Source of the DNA: Streptomyces violaceoruber
GTDB taxonomy: Bacteria; Actinomycetota; Actinomycetes; Streptomycetales; Streptomycetaceae
DNA: 64,000 bases
Direction: 5' to 3'
Assembly (NCBI RefSeq): GCF_033406955.1
Contig: NZ_CP137734.1
Span: 6,076,001-6,140,000 of the forward strand
Below the pieces are notes generated by a model. It saw nothing but the letters and a program-made list of their open reading frames with translations, did not search any database and was not told the DNA's origin. Made by a program: the position numbers and the translations under genes. Numbering within the stretch: position 1 is the stretch's first letter; every line of letters begins with the position of its first letter. Below are positions 40,144 through 47,164 of this stretch, one piece after another.

Positions 40144-41058
40144 TCAGGCCTTGCCGGGGGCCGGTGCCTCGCCCAGCTCGGTGGAGATCCGGCCCAGCTG
40201 GTCGAGCCGCTGCTCCAGGCTGGGGTGGGTCGCGAAGAACCGGCCGAGGCCGGGGTCGCTGCCGAAGGCCGGGGTGAAGTAGAAGGCGTTGAAGGCCTGG
40301 GCCGTGCGCAGGTCCTTGGTCGGGATGCGGGCGATGTCGCCGGTGACCTTGGTGAGCGCCGACGCAAGCGCCGAGGGGCGTCCGGTGAGCAGGGCCGCGG
40401 CCCGGTCGGCCGCCAGCTCCCGGTACCGGGACAGGGCGCGGATCAGCAGGAAGCTGAGCGCGTACACGGCCGCCGAGACGCCCATCACGACCGCCAGCAC
40501 GGCCAGCGTGTTCTGGTCCCGGCGCCCGCCGAAGAGCTGGGAGTAGAAGGCGAACCGCACGATCAGGCCCGCGATCACGCCGAGGAAGGACGCCACCGTG
40601 ATCACCGCGACGTCCTTGTGCGCCACGTGCGACAGCTCGTGCGCCAGCACCCCCTCCAGCTCCGCGGGCTCCAGCCGCCGCAGCAGCCCGGTCGTGACGC
40701 AGACCACCGCGTTGTCCGGATTGCGGCCGGTGGCGAAGGCGTTCGGCATCTCCATCTCCGACACCGCGACCACCGGCTTCGGCATGTCGGCCATCGCCGC
40801 CAGCCGGTCCACCACCCCGTGCAGCTCCGGATACTCCTCCCGCTCCACGACCCGGCCGCGCATCGCGAACAGCGCGATCCGGTCGGAGAACCAGTACTGC
40901 GCCCCGAACACCAGCGCCACGATCACCACGACCAGGACCCAGGACTTCAGCAGCGCGATCAGCGCGGCGACGAAACCCACGTACAACAGGCCGAGCAGGA
41001 AGAGGGTGACCCCCATGCGCACGGTCAACCGCCGGTCGCTCCGGAAGCGGCTCTGCAT
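40144..41058 (-). CDS. htpX: Membrane zinc metalloprotease HtpX
   Basis: Degrades damaged membrane proteins. The 304-aa protein has two N-terminal helices (VTLFLLGLLYVGFVAALIAL, VLVVVIVALVFGAQYWFS). The zinc site is HELSH in LEGVLAHELSHVAHKDVAVI, followed by two more helices (VASFLGVIAGLIVRFAFYSQ, AVVMGVSAAVYALSFLLI) and a third zinc ligand Glu in SRYRELAADRAAALLTG. The ATG at 41058 begins MQSRFRSDRRLTVRMG; the 18-residue frame upstream is not used. Operon with pspAB. Confidence 0.93.
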   Translation of the reverse strand: MQSRFRSDRRLTVRMGVTLFLLGLLYVGFVAALIALLKSWVLVVVIVALVFGAQYWFSDRIALFAMRGRVVEREEYPELHGVVDRLAAMADMPKPVVAVSEMEMPNAFATGRNPDNAVVCVTTGLLRRLEPAELEGVLAHELSHVAHKDVAVITVASFLGVIAGLIVRFAFYSQLFGGRRDQNTLAVLAVVMGVSAAVYALSFLLIRALSRYRELAADRAAALLTGRPSALASALTKVTGDIARIPTKDLRTAQAFNAFYFTPAFGSDPGLGRFFATHPSLEQRLDQLGRISTELGEAPAPGKA

Positions 41059-41136
41059 CTGTACCACCTCGCAGTCGGGCACTCGTCCCGCTGTCCAGTG
41101 TGCACCCGGCACCCCGGAGGCCAGGCACCCCGGAGG

Positions 41137-41508
41137 CTAGGCGGTGTCGAACGGCGCCAGCCGGCGGGTGATGCGGTCGAACAGCTCCGTCAGCGGCTCG
41201 CCGATGTCCCGGCCGAACTCGCTCAGCCCGTACGTGACCCGGGGCGGTGTCGTCGGCTCGACCTCCCGCCAGACCAGGCCGTCCTCGACCAGCACGCGCA
41301 GGGTCTGGGCGAGCATCTTCTCGCTGATGCCCTGGATGCTCTCGCGCAGCTCGTAGAACCGGAGGTCGTTGCGCCGCAGGGCGATCAGCACCCAGATGCC
41401 CCACCTGCTGGTCACGTGGTCGACCATGTCGCGCGCCAGGCAGTCGGTGTGAAACACGTCATACCGTGCGCCGGGCTCGACCCGTCCGGGCTGCAAACCT
41501 TCTGTCAT
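41137..41508 (-). CDS. HxlR-family transcriptional regulator
   Basis: A 123-aa winged-helix protein with DCLARDMVDHVTSRWGIWVL, RFYELRESIQGISEKMLAQT and LVWREVEPTTPPRVTYGLSE, the HxlR signature. It carries one Cys near the N-terminus (HTDCLARD), at the site used for redox or electrophile sensing in some members. It is divergent from the NmrA-like gene and probably regulates it through the palindrome at 41519-41530. Confidence 0.9.
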   Translation of the reverse strand: MTEGLQPGRVEPGARYDVFHTDCLARDMVDHVTSRWGIWVLIALRRNDLRFYELRESIQGISEKMLAQTLRVLVEDGLVWREVEPTTPPRVTYGLSEFGRDIGEPLTELFDRITRRLAPFDTA

Positions 41509-41518
41509 GTCATGAGCT

Positions 41519-41530
41519 TACCTTCAGGTA
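41519..41530. promoter_or_regulatory. Candidate HxlR operator
   Basis: TACCT-TC-AGGTA, a 12-base palindrome with perfect 5-bp arms, lies 11 bases upstream of the HxlR start and is followed by a further TTACC at 41536-41540. HxlR-type sites are commonly TACC/GGTA inverted repeats, so dual control of the divergent pair is likely. Confidence 0.6.
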
Positions 41531-41601
41531 TGCCCTTACCAAGAGTTAGCCGGTGCTCCTAGCGTGAAGATCCACAGAGGACATCCGACAAGGAGCTCAT
41601 C

Positions 41602-42441
41602 ATGATCGTCGTGACCGGGGCCACCGGGAACATCGGCCGCCCGCTGACGCGGGCGCTGGCAGAGGCGGGCGAGCAGGTGACGGCGGTGTCACGGCACCCG
41701 GCGGCGGTACCGGACGGCGTGCGCCACCTGGTGGCCGACCTCGCCGAGCCGGCCGGGCTGCGGCCCGCGCTGACCGGGGCCAAGTCGCTGTTCCTGCTGC
41801 TGTCCGGCGACCTGCACGCCCTCGGCGCCAACCCCGCCGACCTCATCGGCGAAGCCGCGCGGAGCGGGGTCCGCCGCGTCGTCCTGCTCTCCACGCTCGG
41901 CGTGGTGACCAGGCCCTTCGGGGCGACCCGGATCGCGATGCGCGAGCTGGAGGACACGCTGCGGGAGTCCGGCCTGGAATGGGCCGTCCTGCGGCCGGGC
42001 GGCTTCGCCTCCAACGCGCTGTGGTGGGCCGAGTCCGTCCGCGCGCGACGGGTCGTCGCCGCCCCCTTCGGCGACGTCGGAGTGCCGGTCGTCGACCCGG
42101 CGGACATCGCCGCGGTGGCGGCGGCCTGCCTGCTGGAGGACCGGCACACCGGCGGGGCCTACGAGCTGACCGGCCCGGAGGTGATCACCCCGCGCGGGCA
42201 GACGGAGGCCATCGCCGCCGCACTGGGCGCGCCCGTGGCCTTCCACGAGCTGACCCGGGAGGAGGCCAGGACCGCCATGGCCCGGAGCATGCCGGCGGAG
42301 CTCGCCGACGACACCCTCGACATCCTCGGCAACCCGAGTCCGGCCGAGCTGCGCGTCAGCCCGGACATCGAGCGGGTCCTGGGCCGGGCCCCGCGGCCCT
42401 TCGCCGACTGGGCGGCCCGCAACGCCGACGCGTTCCGCTGA
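41602..42441 (+). CDS. NmrA-like NAD(P)H-binding protein
   Basis: A 279-aa atypical SDR beginning MIVVTGATGNIGRPLTRALA with the GxxGxxG loop. Other features are GAKSLFLLLSGDLHALGANP, RRVVLLSTLGVVTRPFG, WAVLRPGGFASNALWWAESV and VPVVDPADIAAVAAACLLED. This group includes quinone reductases and NADP sensors that often pair with an HxlR regulator, as here. The active Tyr of classical SDRs is not obvious. AAGGAG precedes the ATG. Confidence 0.85.
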   Translation: MIVVTGATGNIGRPLTRALAEAGEQVTAVSRHPAAVPDGVRHLVADLAEPAGLRPALTGAKSLFLLLSGDLHALGANPADLIGEAARSGVRRVVLLSTLGVVTRPFGATRIAMRELEDTLRESGLEWAVLRPGGFASNALWWAESVRARRVVAAPFGDVGVPVVDPADIAAVAAACLLEDRHTGGAYELTGPEVITPRGQTEAIAAALGAPVAFHELTREEARTAMARSMPAELADDTLDILGNPSPAELRVSPDIERVLGRAPRPFADWAARNADAFR

Positions 42442-42490
42442 GGGGCGGCGGTCCCGGGCGGGCGGGGCGGTACCAGCGGGCGGGGCGGTA

Positions 42491-42760
42491 CTAGTAGGGC
42501 GCCCGGAAGTTGACGTAACCGAGCAGCACGATCACCGCGGCCACACAGCCGAGCACCACGACGGTGGACACCCACGACGACCGGCGCCGTGAGCCCACGT
42601 GGTCGGGGTCGGCGCGGAAGGGGACCGGGCCGGGCGGGTTCTCCTTCCAGCGCGCGGCGAGCATCCGGGCGCGCGCCGAGGGCTCCTTGTGCTCGGCACC
42701 CTCCGCCCACCTCAGGTCGTACTCGCGCTCCTCGTCGTCGCGATCCGGCATCTCCGGCAC
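42491..42760 (-). CDS. Small single-pass membrane protein
   Basis: An 89-aa protein: charged N-terminus (MPEMPDRDDEEREYDLRWAE), a middle with RARMLAARWKENPPGP, a basic RRRSS and one C-terminal helix (VSTVVVLGCVAAVIVLLGYV). Conserved next to glnA in Streptomyces as I recall, so this was probably the native neighbour of glnA before the element entered. Function unknown. Confidence 0.75.
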   Translation of the reverse strand: MPEMPDRDDEEREYDLRWAEGAEHKEPSARARMLAARWKENPPGPVPFRADPDHVGSRRRSSWVSTVVVLGCVAAVIVLLGYVNFRAPY

Positions 42761-42860
42761 TCTCCCCGTCCCCCGGCGTCAACCTGACTCGAACAACCGT
42801 GTCAGTACACATGATCCCGGCCCGCCCGCACCCTGTGAAGGGTTTTCGGCCACGCACGAC

Positions 42861-42897
42861 GGCGCCCCCGCCCCCGGGAAACGGGGACGGGGGCGCC
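42861..42897 (-). terminator. Original glnA terminator, now separated from glnA
   Basis: GGCGCCCCCG and CGGGGGCGCC form the outer arms around inner CCCCG/CGGGG pairs and a GAAA-type loop, a strong GC hairpin. It lies 22 bases beyond the glnA-derived repeat at 42919-42947. In the uninterrupted chromosome this hairpin would sit just past the glnA stop codon; the element has moved glnA 8.9 kb away from it. Confidence 0.7.
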
Positions 42898-42918
42898 GGT
42901 CGGATCGGCGTGACCCGT

Positions 42919-42947
42919 CGATCACACGTCGAAGTACATCTCGAACT
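42919..42947. repeat. Left attachment site (attL)
   Basis: A 29-base copy of the glnA 3' end, including the TCA complement of the stop codon and the codons for MYFDV. It is identical to 51855-51883 and then diverges (AAACGGGC here, CGTGCGGG at glnA). It has no coding function here. Confidence 0.95.
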
Positions 42948-43051
42948 AAACGGGCACATCTGCGACCTGCACAAACGTTCGGCGTATGCCGTCTGACCTG
43001 CGGATTCCCTACCGGCCATTACCGGCCGTTGGCGGCGGTTTCTGACTGTCC

Positions 43052-43071
43052 TGCGGACCGTGTGCGGACCG
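43052..43071. repeat. Candidate integrase arm-type site, left
   Basis: The 20-base TGCGGACCGTGTGCGGACCG holds two TGCGGAC heptads 11 bases apart (one helical turn). It matches 51791-51810 at 18 of 20 positions. Another TGCGGA is at 42999-43004. Paired repeats inside both ends are what arm-binding tyrosine integrases use. Confidence 0.5.
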
Positions 43072-43185
43072 CGCGAGGCCCCCCGCCTTGCGCACCGCAC
43101 CCCTCAAGCAGGACGGCGCCGCCCGGTGTGTCACCACCGGAACGGCGCCTGGATCAGACCCCTTCAGCGACAAGGAAGTCCGACC

Positions 43186-43725
43186 ATGCAGGACAACGTA
43201 CAGCCCCACCGTCCGGACGACTCCGTCGGATACCGCCGACCGGACCCGCTTGAGGCCGCGCTGCTCGCCGCGTGGAACGCGGGAGAGCCGGAGGAGACCG
43301 ACGACGCCCCGGCCGCCGTTGATGCGCCGTTGATGCGCGTTGATGCGCCGCAGGTCACCGGCTGCCCCGCCCTCGACAGGCAGTGCCGCGGGCAGGACTG
43401 CCAGACCGGGTGCGAGCGGGTGCACTACGGGCCCGAACGCGGCCTGCGCGTCTCGTTCGTCGACGAGCCGCTGCTGCCGTTCGAGCTCGCCCACTGGGAC
43501 GGCGAGCAGCCGCAGCTCGCGTTCTTCGGGGACGGCTCTTGGCCGGGCCTCGACGTCGACCAGGTCGACGAACTGCTGCTCGCCCTCGACGAGTACACCG
43601 GCGCCTTGCGGGTTGCCCGCGAGCACCTGGTGAAGGCGCGGGCCGGGCACGCGCGCGCCGTCGACGAGGGACTGGCCGCGCTGCTCCGCGAGGACGGCCA
43701 GGACGCCCACGAGGGTGGTGCGTGA
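43186..43725 (+). CDS. DUF6907-like Cys/His-containing protein
   Basis: A 179-aa acidic protein. It has a Cys/His cluster in the middle (GCPALDRQCRGQDCQTGCER followed by VHYGPE) typical of DUF6907, a domain frequent in Streptomyces mobile elements, as I recall it. It ends in a long helix (LLALDEYTGALRVAREHLVK, RAVDEGLAALLRED). The VDAPLM-RVDAPQ stretch comes from a repeated GTTGATGCGC. Its TGA overlaps the next ATG by one base (TGATG). First of a three-gene rightward operon in the element; function unknown. Confidence 0.7.
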   Translation: MQDNVQPHRPDDSVGYRRPDPLEAALLAAWNAGEPEETDDAPAAVDAPLMRVDAPQVTGCPALDRQCRGQDCQTGCERVHYGPERGLRVSFVDEPLLPFELAHWDGEQPQLAFFGDGSWPGLDVDQVDELLLALDEYTGALRVAREHLVKARAGHARAVDEGLAALLREDGQDAHEGGA

Positions 43726-44078
43726 TGGCTGCACTGTCCCGTGCTACGCGACGCGTCATCGTCGCGCACCTCACCGACCGCGGCATGAGCCCGCAGGAGA
43801 TCGCCGCTGAACTGGGCGTATCCGCCGACACCGTGCGCAGGGACCTGCGGGACGGCGCACCGCCGGCACCTGCCGTCGCCGACGAGCCTGCGGCGCCGGT
43901 TGCGTCCGGTCTGCTGCTGCCCGACGGCGCGCAGCTGCGCGGCGACCTGGCCGTGCTCACGGCCGCATACGGTGCGCGGCCGGAGGACGCAGCACGCTTC
44001 GCGGTCCACCAGGCCGCACGCCACGTGCGCGCGTGGCAGGCCCGCGCCGACGGTCGCAGTCGCCGGGGGGTCCGATGA
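43725..44078 (+). CDS. Small helix-turn-helix protein
   Basis: A 117-aa protein with a clear N-terminal HTH (RATRRVIVAHLTDRGMSPQE, IAAELGVSADTVRRDLRDG), then a Pro/Ala linker and a helical C-terminus (LRGDLAVLTAAYGARPEDAA, RFAVHQAARHVRAWQARAD). It overlaps the HNH gene by ATGA. HTH proteins next to an HNH gene in phages are often small terminases, which would point to DNA packaging; equally it could be a regulator. The size is small for a terminase. Unresolved. Confidence 0.7.
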   Translation: MAALSRATRRVIVAHLTDRGMSPQEIAAELGVSADTVRRDLRDGAPPAPAVADEPAAPVASGLLLPDGAQLRGDLAVLTAAYGARPEDAARFAVHQAARHVRAWQARADGRSRRGVR

Positions 44079-44431
44079 GTCGCCGCGAGGACCTGCCGAC
44101 CGACGTGCGGTGCTTCCTCCACTGCCGGTTGAAGGAGCTGCACGGTAAGCGCTGCTTCTACTGCCGCCGGAACTTCGGGAAGACCCGGCTCCGCCGGAGG
44201 ACGTTGGACCACTACATCCCGTACCGGATTTGGCCCGCCTGGGAGATCGAGAATCTTGTGCCGGCCTGCGAGGGGTGCAACAACGCGAAGGCCGACAGCC
44301 TCCCGTGGCCGCTGGTGTGGCTGCTGCTCGTCCAGGTGAGGGAGGGAACCACCGTGAGGGAGGCGAACACCGCCCCGGCGGCCGTTCAGGCGCCGCCCGC
44401 CGGTACCTCCCTCGCCTCCCTCGCGGGGTAA
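44075..44431 (+). CDS. HNH endonuclease
   Basis: A 118-aa nuclease. The fold's zinc knuckle is HGKRCFYCRRNFG plus VPACEGCNN, and the active HNH strand is RRTLDHYIPYRIWPAW, with DH as the catalytic His region and NN-KADSLPWPL at the end. The ATG overlaps the HTH gene by four bases. Phages use HNH proteins in genome packaging or for nicking; mobile elements also use them for homing. The long Ala/Pro tail (TAPAAVQAPPAG) is unusual. Last gene before a strong terminator. Confidence 0.85.
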   Translation: MSRREDLPTDVRCFLHCRLKELHGKRCFYCRRNFGKTRLRRRTLDHYIPYRIWPAWEIENLVPACEGCNNAKADSLPWPLVWLLLVQVREGTTVREANTAPAAVQAPPAGTSLASLAG

Positions 44432-44507
44432 AGGCGCAGGTCGCCCACGGGGAGGCGCCGGAGGGAGGCAGTAGGGAGAACTCCCCGCCTCCCCGGGCCG
44501 TACAAGG

Positions 44508-44545
44508 AGCCGCCCCCGACCCGCAGAATCGGGTCGGGGGCGGCT
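44508..44545. terminator. Bidirectional terminator in the element
   Basis: AGCCGCCCCCGACCCG and its complement form a 16-bp perfect stem with a CAGAAT loop, between the rightward HNH operon and the leftward zinc-ribbon genes. It would insulate both. Confidence 0.85.
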
Positions 44546-44621
44546 GTGTGGCCGGGCCCCGCCATCCGGGCGGGGGTGGCGCACCTCGCGCAGACGCGCC
44601 GACCGTGCCGGACACACGGTC

Positions 44622-44828
44622 TCACGCGTTCAGGCTGGCCGGCCGACGCGGGCACTTCGGTGCGCACTCGTACACCTCGACGTCCAGGACGTGAACACCG
44701 GACCGCCCCCGTGCCCGGCCGGCGGACACCCCGCCCGTCACCGCGAGCGAGGCGCCGCACCAGACGCACGCCCACCCCGAGTAGCGGTCACGAGGCAGCG
44801 ACGCGGCGTCGGGCAGCTCGGCGGTCAC
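44622..44828 (-). CDS. Small CxxC zinc-ribbon protein
   Basis: A 68-aa protein: WACVWCGASLAVTGGVSAGR with a CxxC, then VHVLDVEVYECAPKCPRRPA with a second CxxxC, a zinc-ribbon arrangement. It starts at a GTG overlapping the stop of the upstream small gene (GTGA). Such mini-proteins are common in Streptomyces integrative elements; function unknown. Confidence 0.65.
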   Translation of the reverse strand: MTAELPDAASLPRDRYSGWACVWCGASLAVTGGVSAGRARGRSGVHVLDVEVYECAPKCPRRPASLNA

Positions 44829-45022
44829 GGCCGATCGGCGAACGGCACCAGGCGGTGCTCCTCGCGGCACGGGCGGCACGCGTACTGCGCGCCGCCGGGC
44901 CCGGATCCCTGCTCGATGACCACGATCAGCCGCACGTCGGCGGCGAAGCGGTTGTGCCACGAACAGAACCCGTAACTCATGGGGGTGTCGGTGGCGTCGT
45001 CGTTCTGCGTACTCTCGGTCAT
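44825..45022 (-). CDS. Small Cys/His protein
   Basis: A 65-aa protein from an ATG at 45022: MTESTQNDDATDTPMSYGFC then SWHNRFAADVRLIVVIEQGS and YACRPCREEHRLVPF, with CxxH and CxxC pairs that may bind zinc. Coupled by four bases to the gene downstream. It is divergent from the GntR gene across a region with three GTACG repeats, so GntR control is likely. Function unknown. Confidence 0.65.
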   Translation of the reverse strand: MTESTQNDDATDTPMSYGFCSWHNRFAADVRLIVVIEQGSGPGGAQYACRPCREEHRLVPFADRP

Positions 45023-45097
45023 GTCGGTGCTCCCTCGAAGCGTCGGCCAGCCCCCGGGCCGTTCGCGCGGTCGCGGGGGCTCTCTGTGTCCGGGACT

Positions 45098-45127
45098 GTA
45101 CGGCAACTTAGTACGTCTTGGTACGTC
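45098..45127. promoter_or_regulatory. GTACGTC repeats between divergent genes
   Basis: GTACGTC occurs at 45111-45117 and 45121-45127 (ten bases apart), with GTACGG at 45098-45103. GntR-type regulators of Streptomyces plasmids bind GTAC-rich repeats in their own promoters, so these are candidate sites for the GntR protein encoded just to the right. Confidence 0.5.
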
Positions 45128-45183
45128 CTCGGACGGCCTAGGCAGATCTATGCCAGCCCATGAGGCGCTCTTACGGTCACAGC

Positions 45184-45450
45184 ATGATCGAGCTGGACCG
45201 GGACGCCATGACGCCGATGTACGTGCAGCTCGCCAACGTGCTCCGCGACCGCATCCGGCACGGGCAGATTCCGGTAGGCCGGCGCCTGCCCTCCCAGTCC
45301 GAACTGGAAGCGGAGACGGGCGGCGCCGTCTCGCGCCGCACCATCAAGACCGCCCTCGAGGTGCTCGCCGACGAGGGCCTGGTGCAGGGGGTGCAGGGGA
45401 AAGGCGTGTTCGTGATCGCGCTCCCCGCGAATCCGCCAGCCAGTGAGTGA
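45184..45450 (+). CDS. GntR-family regulator, DNA-binding domain only
   Basis: An 88-aa protein that is just the GntR winged helix: MTPMYVQLANVLRDRIRHGQ, IPVGRRLPSQSELEAETGGA, VSRRTIKTALEVLADEGLVQ and GVQGKGVFVI. It lacks the effector domain of full KorSA-like proteins. It is the only gene on this strand between the two zinc-ribbon genes and the noncoding region at 45451-45984. It probably controls element copy or transfer functions by analogy with other Streptomyces elements. Confidence 0.85.
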   Translation: MIELDRDAMTPMYVQLANVLRDRIRHGQIPVGRRLPSQSELEAETGGAVSRRTIKTALEVLADEGLVQGVQGKGVFVIALPANPPASE

Positions 45451-45984
45451 GGCAGTGAGCCCCCGCCCGCAGGCCCGCATGACCACCTCGGCGGGCCGCG
45501 ACATGACCACCTCACTGGGTCACTGAAGCGGTCGTTCCCGCAGGCCACGGCCAGTGACCCGACGAAGTGAAGCAACCAGTGGAAAGTCACTGCCTCACTG
45601 CTGACGTCAGGGCAACGTCACGCCCGCCGTCAGCCCCCGTGACACCCGCTCCCGCCTAGGGCAACGGGTGTCAGGCCAGCCCTGACGTCAGGCGACGTCA
45701 GGCGAAACCGGTATCGCCTCCACCCGAAACCGGTTTCGCCCCCGGTGTCGGGGCTGGCCTGCGAAGTTTCGGGTTTCGGGGGTGGCGTCCGCACCCCCTC
45801 TACCCCCACTACCGCGCAGGTCGGAGGGCACTACCCACCCCGCTACCGGCGTAGCGGGGGCCCTCTACGGGCACGGCAAGCGAAAGGGCCCGCCGGTGGA
45901 CTGCCGGCGGACCCCTCCAACCCCATGGCGACCGGTTCGGTGCTGTATGCGCCCCGGTCGACCAGGAGTCAGTCTATCCGCGTA
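45451..45984. other. Repeat-rich noncoding region, candidate origin or control site
   Basis: This 534-base gap holds no convincing gene. It has CTGACGTCAGG at 45601-45611 and 45682-45692 with a third GACGTCAGG at 45694-45702. The perfect palindrome CGAAACCGGTTTCG lies at 45725-45738, with a near copy GCGAAACCGGTATCGC at 45703-45718. ATGACCACCTC is repeated at 45479-45489 and 45504-45514. CAGTGAGTGAGGCAGTGAG-type repeats occur around 45440-45600. Hairpins lie at 45838-45859 and 45886-45914. Such iterons fit a replication origin or regulatory site; unproven. Confidence 0.5.
45886..45914 (-). terminator. Terminator hairpin of the leftward three-gene operon
   Basis: GGGCCCGCCGG and CCGGCGGACCC form a stem with one mismatch and a short loop, about 70 bases past the stop of the 81-aa gene. 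A second stem with CCCCGCTAC and GTAGCGGGG arms is at 45838-45859. Confidence 0.55.
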
Positions 45985-46230
45985 TCACCAGCGCTTGCCC
46001 AGCAGTTCGACCCGCGCCCGCGCGGCGGAACCGTCGCTCGTCCCGCCGCTGCGCGAGGCCATCGACGCGGCCTTGCGGCGCAGCCGCTGCAGGGAGCTGT
46101 GTTCCTGCACCCGCGCCGCCACCCACCGCTTCCGCTCCTCGGAGAACTGGCTTCCCGCGGGCACCCCCCACTCCGTCGGGAAGACACCCATTCCGCGGCC
46201 GATCTCCGACTGCTCGACGTCTCCAGCCAT
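45985..46230 (-). CDS. Small element-encoded hypothetical
   Basis: An 81-aa protein: MAGDVEQSEIGRGMGVFPTE, SGSQFSEERKRW-type middle, QEHSSLQRLRRKAASMASRS and a basic end (ARARVELLGKRW). No known motif. The ATG overlaps the stop of the upstream gene by one base (TGATG), so it is translated after it. Third gene of the leftward operon that starts at 46956. Confidence 0.6.
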   Translation of the reverse strand: MAGDVEQSEIGRGMGVFPTEWGVPAGSQFSEERKRWVAARVQEHSSLQRLRRKAASMASRSGGTSDGSAARARVELLGKRW

Positions 46231-46772
46231 CACGCCACCTCCCGCACCGGCGCCTGCGCCTTGGCCGGACCGCGCAGCGCCCCCACCGCGGACGCCATCA
46301 GCGAGCCCTCCTCGCCCTCGTCGACGAAGACCAGACCGACATACGGGCCGGGCCGCCGGTTGCGCCGCTCGAACTGCGCCCCCGCATGCTGGTAGCCCTC
46401 ACGGCGCGCCGCGTGGATCTCGCCTGGGGACACCTCCCCCTGCCGCACGAACGCGCCCGGCAGGAACGACCGGACCCCGCCCCGCTTCACCTTCTCCTCG
46501 GCCGCGTCCGCACCGGCCATGGCGGCCGCCTTGCGGTCCTCCACCCACTGCTTGCACGCCGCCTTCACCCGCGCCTGCTCGTCCGCATGCTCCCGCGCCC
46601 GCCGCGTCGACCCCGACGCCAGCCCTCGCGCGTCGTCCACGGAGACGGCCGGCCGCCCCGCCCAATCGTCCCGCACGGTCACGCCCAGGGCGGCGCACTC
46701 CTCGCGGACCTTGTCCGCCTTCCGGCCCGTCGCCGTCGCGATCTCCTGCAGGGTCACCAGTACCTCAGCCAT
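46230..46772 (-). CDS. Element-encoded hypothetical with N-terminal HTH-like segment
   Basis: A 180-aa protein. The start (MAEVLVTLQEIATATGRKAD then KVREECAALGVTVRD) resembles a DNA-binding helix-turn-helix found in plasmid KfrA-like or phage proteins. The middle is charged and helical (RRAREHADEQARVKAACKQW, VEDRKAAAMAGADAAEEK) and the end has HAARREGYQHAGAQFERRNR. Role unknown; a DNA-binding or partition-type job is a guess. GAGGACGGGA precedes the ATG. Overlaps the upstream gene by eight bases. Confidence 0.6.
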   Translation of the reverse strand: MAEVLVTLQEIATATGRKADKVREECAALGVTVRDDWAGRPAVSVDDARGLASGSTRRAREHADEQARVKAACKQWVEDRKAAAMAGADAAEEKVKRGGVRSFLPGAFVRQGEVSPGEIHAARREGYQHAGAQFERRNRRPGPYVGLVFVDEGEEGSLMASAVGALRGPAKAQAPVREVA

Positions 46773-46956
46773 TCCCGTCCTCCTCGTTCAGCGTCCGCTG
46801 CTCGACGAGCGCGCCCAGCAGCAGCCGGCGCGCCATCCGCTCCCGCTCCGCCGCGCTGCTGCACCGCCGGCCGCAGTACCGGCGAGGCCGGCCGGGGCCG
46901 GACCGGGCGGGCAGCGACCGGCCGCACTGAGCGCACGCACCGGAGTAATTCATCAT
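46765..46956 (-). CDS. Small Cys4 zinc-finger protein
   Basis: A 63-aa protein with CAQCGRSLPARSGPGRPRRY and YCGRRCSSAAERERM, four Cys in a CxxC...CxxxC zinc-ribbon like pattern, and a basic middle. Start ATG at 46956 or 46953. The -10-like TACAAT at 46964-46969 (minus strand) lies seven bases before the ATG, so the message may be leaderless. First of the three-gene operon; likely regulatory, function unknown. Confidence 0.6.
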   Translation of the reverse strand: MMNYSGACAQCGRSLPARSGPGRPRRYCGRRCSSAAERERMARRLLLGALVEQRTLNEEDGNG

Positions 46957-46969
46957 GTGGTGAATTGTA
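46947..46969 (-). promoter_or_regulatory. Leaderless-type promoter with overlapping palindrome
   Basis: AATTCA (46947-46952) and TGAATT (46961-46966) form a 20-base inverted repeat that covers the start codon of the 63-aa gene and overlaps the -10 TACAAT (46964-46969). An AT-rich repressor site on the start codon suggests tight control. Confidence 0.55.
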
Positions 46970-46999
46970 CTCGGGTAGGCGGCACGCGGGAGGCGAACG

Positions 47000-47017
47000 G
47001 GTGCACAGGTGTGCACC
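47000..47017. promoter_or_regulatory. Palindrome GGTGCACA-GG-TGTGCACC
   Basis: Perfect 8-bp arms with a two-base centre, 44 bases upstream of the leftward 63-aa gene. Its symmetry and place suggest an operator, perhaps for one of the element's regulators. It is not related to the AATTCA repeat beside it. Confidence 0.55.
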
Positions 47018-47112
47018 GGCACGGCGCCCGCCATGATCACCCCGTCGCGATCGGTCCGGGGAGAGAAAAAAGGCAGGGGGGCGCGGGGTAGGGATTGAGC
47101 GCTCACCAAAAA

Positions 47113-47152
47113 CGCCGCTGACCTGCGACGACGTGTCGCAGGCCAAGCGGCG
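47113..47152 (-). terminator. Terminator of the ATPase operon
   Basis: CGCCGCT and AGCGGCG outer arms, then GACCTGCGAC and GTCGCAGGCC (one mismatch) around a short loop, just past the stop of the 58-aa gene (47165). A strong hairpin between two leftward operons. Confidence 0.7.
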
Positions 47153-47164
47153 TGGTGTGTGTGG

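Noticed and set aside
42900..42960. tRNA gene at the attachment site
   Set aside because: The repeat is the glnA 3' end; no cloverleaf or CCA-proximal sequence is present.
45745..46395. Plus-strand open frames across the candidate origin
   Set aside because: Low-complexity translations that overlap better leftward genes; no ribosome site found.
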